Below are positions 63,430-64,000 of a stretch of 64,000 nt of DNA, piece after piece; positions within the stretch are counted from its first letter, which is position 1; every line of letters starts with the position of its first letter. The stretch is from CAYSCS01 sp964429695 (GTDB taxonomy: Bacteria; Acidobacteriota; Aminicenantia; Aminicenantales; Aminicenantaceae). Where the stretch lies: contig CAYSCS010000068.1 in NCBI GenBank assembly GCA_964429695.1, positions 23,880 through 87,879 on the forward strand. Reading direction: 5' to 3'. Made by a program: the position numbers and the translations under genes. The notes under the pieces are model-generated. The model worked only from the letters and a program-made list of their open reading frames with translations, did no database searches and was not told the origin of the DNA.

Positions 63430-64000
63430 TTCTTCTTGAAGCAAAGATCTAATTTCCCAGGAGTAAAATCCTGCTCGACCAAATTAAGATATTAACTGGA
63501 ATTTACGGGCGTTGCTAGTTTCGCTGAAGAGCAAGAGCTCCCGATCAGTCGCTTTTATTCAGGATGAGCCTCAATCTGTGCCCTTCTTGTAGTAGATCTC
63601 GTCATTTCCAGGAGTGTTATCACTCCAGACAACATGGAGATGATTATTGGAATCTACGGCTATGGCTGGGGATGATGAATCGCCAGAGTTCCAGGTCAGG
63701 CGCTTGGTTGTCCAGGATGAACCTCCATCTGCGCTCTTCTTGTAGTAAATCTCACATTTTCCAGGGGTCGAATCCATCCAGACCACATGGAGATTATTAT
63801 TGGAGTCTATGGCTATGGCTCGGGATAATGAATCGCCAGAGGTCCAGGTCAGGCGCTTGGTTGTCCAGGATGAGCCTCCATCTGTGCTCTTCTTGTAGTA
63901 GATCTCGCCATTTCCAGGAGTGTAATCCTTCCAGACAACATGGAGATGATTATTGGAATCTACGGCGATGGCTGGGGAAGATGAACAGCCAGAGGTCCAG
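63430..64000 (-). pseudogene. decaying sialidase-like beta-propeller protein gene, partial
   Basis: The gene enters from the right edge. Each 51-residue blade reads like SSPAIAVDSNNHLHVVW, then STPGKCEIYYKK and DGGSSWTTKRLTW, the BNR/sialidase-type pattern also seen in looser form at 367 and 26133. The frame ends at TGA 63571-63573, where GAT-GGA has become GAT-TGA. Left of it a fourth blade can still be followed to about 63430 but carries a second nonsense codon and a net two-base loss. Either the gene is dead or it now makes a shortened protein. Confidence 0.7.
63480..64000 (-). repeat. 153-bp tandem repeats (51-residue propeller blades)
   Basis: The anchor CATGGAGAT recurs at 63633, 63786 and 63939, exactly 153 bp apart. 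A degenerate copy lies 151 bp further left, judged by the string ending in ACGG near 63498 against 63649. Blocks of more than 20 bases are identical between neighbouring intact copies, which shows recent duplication or conversion. Confidence 0.85.

Noticed and set aside
63480..64000. CRISPR-like regular repeats at the right edge
   Set aside because: Period is 153 bp, repeats are coding and contiguous without spacers, and translate as propeller blades.

Overview
The window reads as chromosome from a diderm (Gram-negative type), AT-rich, free-living bacterium. Evidence for an outer membrane is a complete Tol-Pal operon, an AMIN-domain/beta-barrel protein and several lipoprotein signals. The mix of gene families and the long collinear run thrS-infC-rpmI-rplT-pheS-pheT-zapA-rny-ymdB-xseA-xseB-ispA-dxs-tlyA-nadK suggest the Acidobacteriota/Candidatus Aminicenantes neighbourhood. 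That placement is an inference from gene content and order and was not tested against any database. No rRNA, CRISPR array, prophage or insertion sequence was seen.

Left third (1-28 kb) is an accessory cell-surface region with many strand switches. It starts with the first codons of rsmA running off the left edge. It holds two secreted beta-propeller/BACON proteins, two GT-C type membrane glycosyltransferases, a GT2 glycosyltransferase, a hexapeptide acyltransferase, a B12-type radical SAM enzyme, a GMC oxidoreductase with a small partner and an epimerase, a SPASM radical SAM enzyme, a dicarboxylate/amino-acid symporter, three sulfatase-superfamily enzymes that all carry Thr at the nucleophile position, a TolB-like propeller and a Tat-exported amidohydrolase. 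Together they look like synthesis, modification and turnover of envelope glycans or lipids, but no substrate can be read from sequence.

Middle (28-47.5 kb): a carbamoyltransferase locus (membrane protein, NodU/CmcH-type carbamoyltransferase, a 59-residue DUF5989-like membrane protein, and a truncated remnant that resembles the start of an SGNH hydrolase), a mannose-6-phosphate-isomerase-type cupin, the tolQ-tolR-tonB/tolA-tolB-pal-cpoB-ssb operon behind a near-consensus promoter, a Ktr-type potassium uptake pair, an MrfA-like helicase, uvrA (unusually short), holB, a PSP1/RicT protein, and an ECF sigma factor with its zinc-finger anti-sigma factor. A decayed winged-helix regulator lies upstream of the sigma gene.

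Right third (47.5-63 kb) is one dense minus-strand housekeeping array, mostly with overlapping or nearly touching genes. It covers translation (tRNA-Val, thrS, infC, rpmI, rplT, pheS, pheT), division (a ZapB-like coiled coil, zapA), a probable 6S RNA, RNA and DNA metabolism (rny, ymdB, xseA, xseB), isoprenoid precursors (ispA, dxs), rRNA methylation (tlyA) and NADP supply (nadK). Unusual points are an infC that appears to start at AUA, a PheT without the usual N-terminal tRNA-binding OB domain, and infC overlapping rpmI by 77 bases. The right edge holds a decaying beta-propeller gene built of 153-bp tandem repeats.

Promoters can be read at many transcription units as TTGAC-like and TATAAT-like hexamers, nearly always 17 bp apart, so a standard housekeeping sigma factor is in use.
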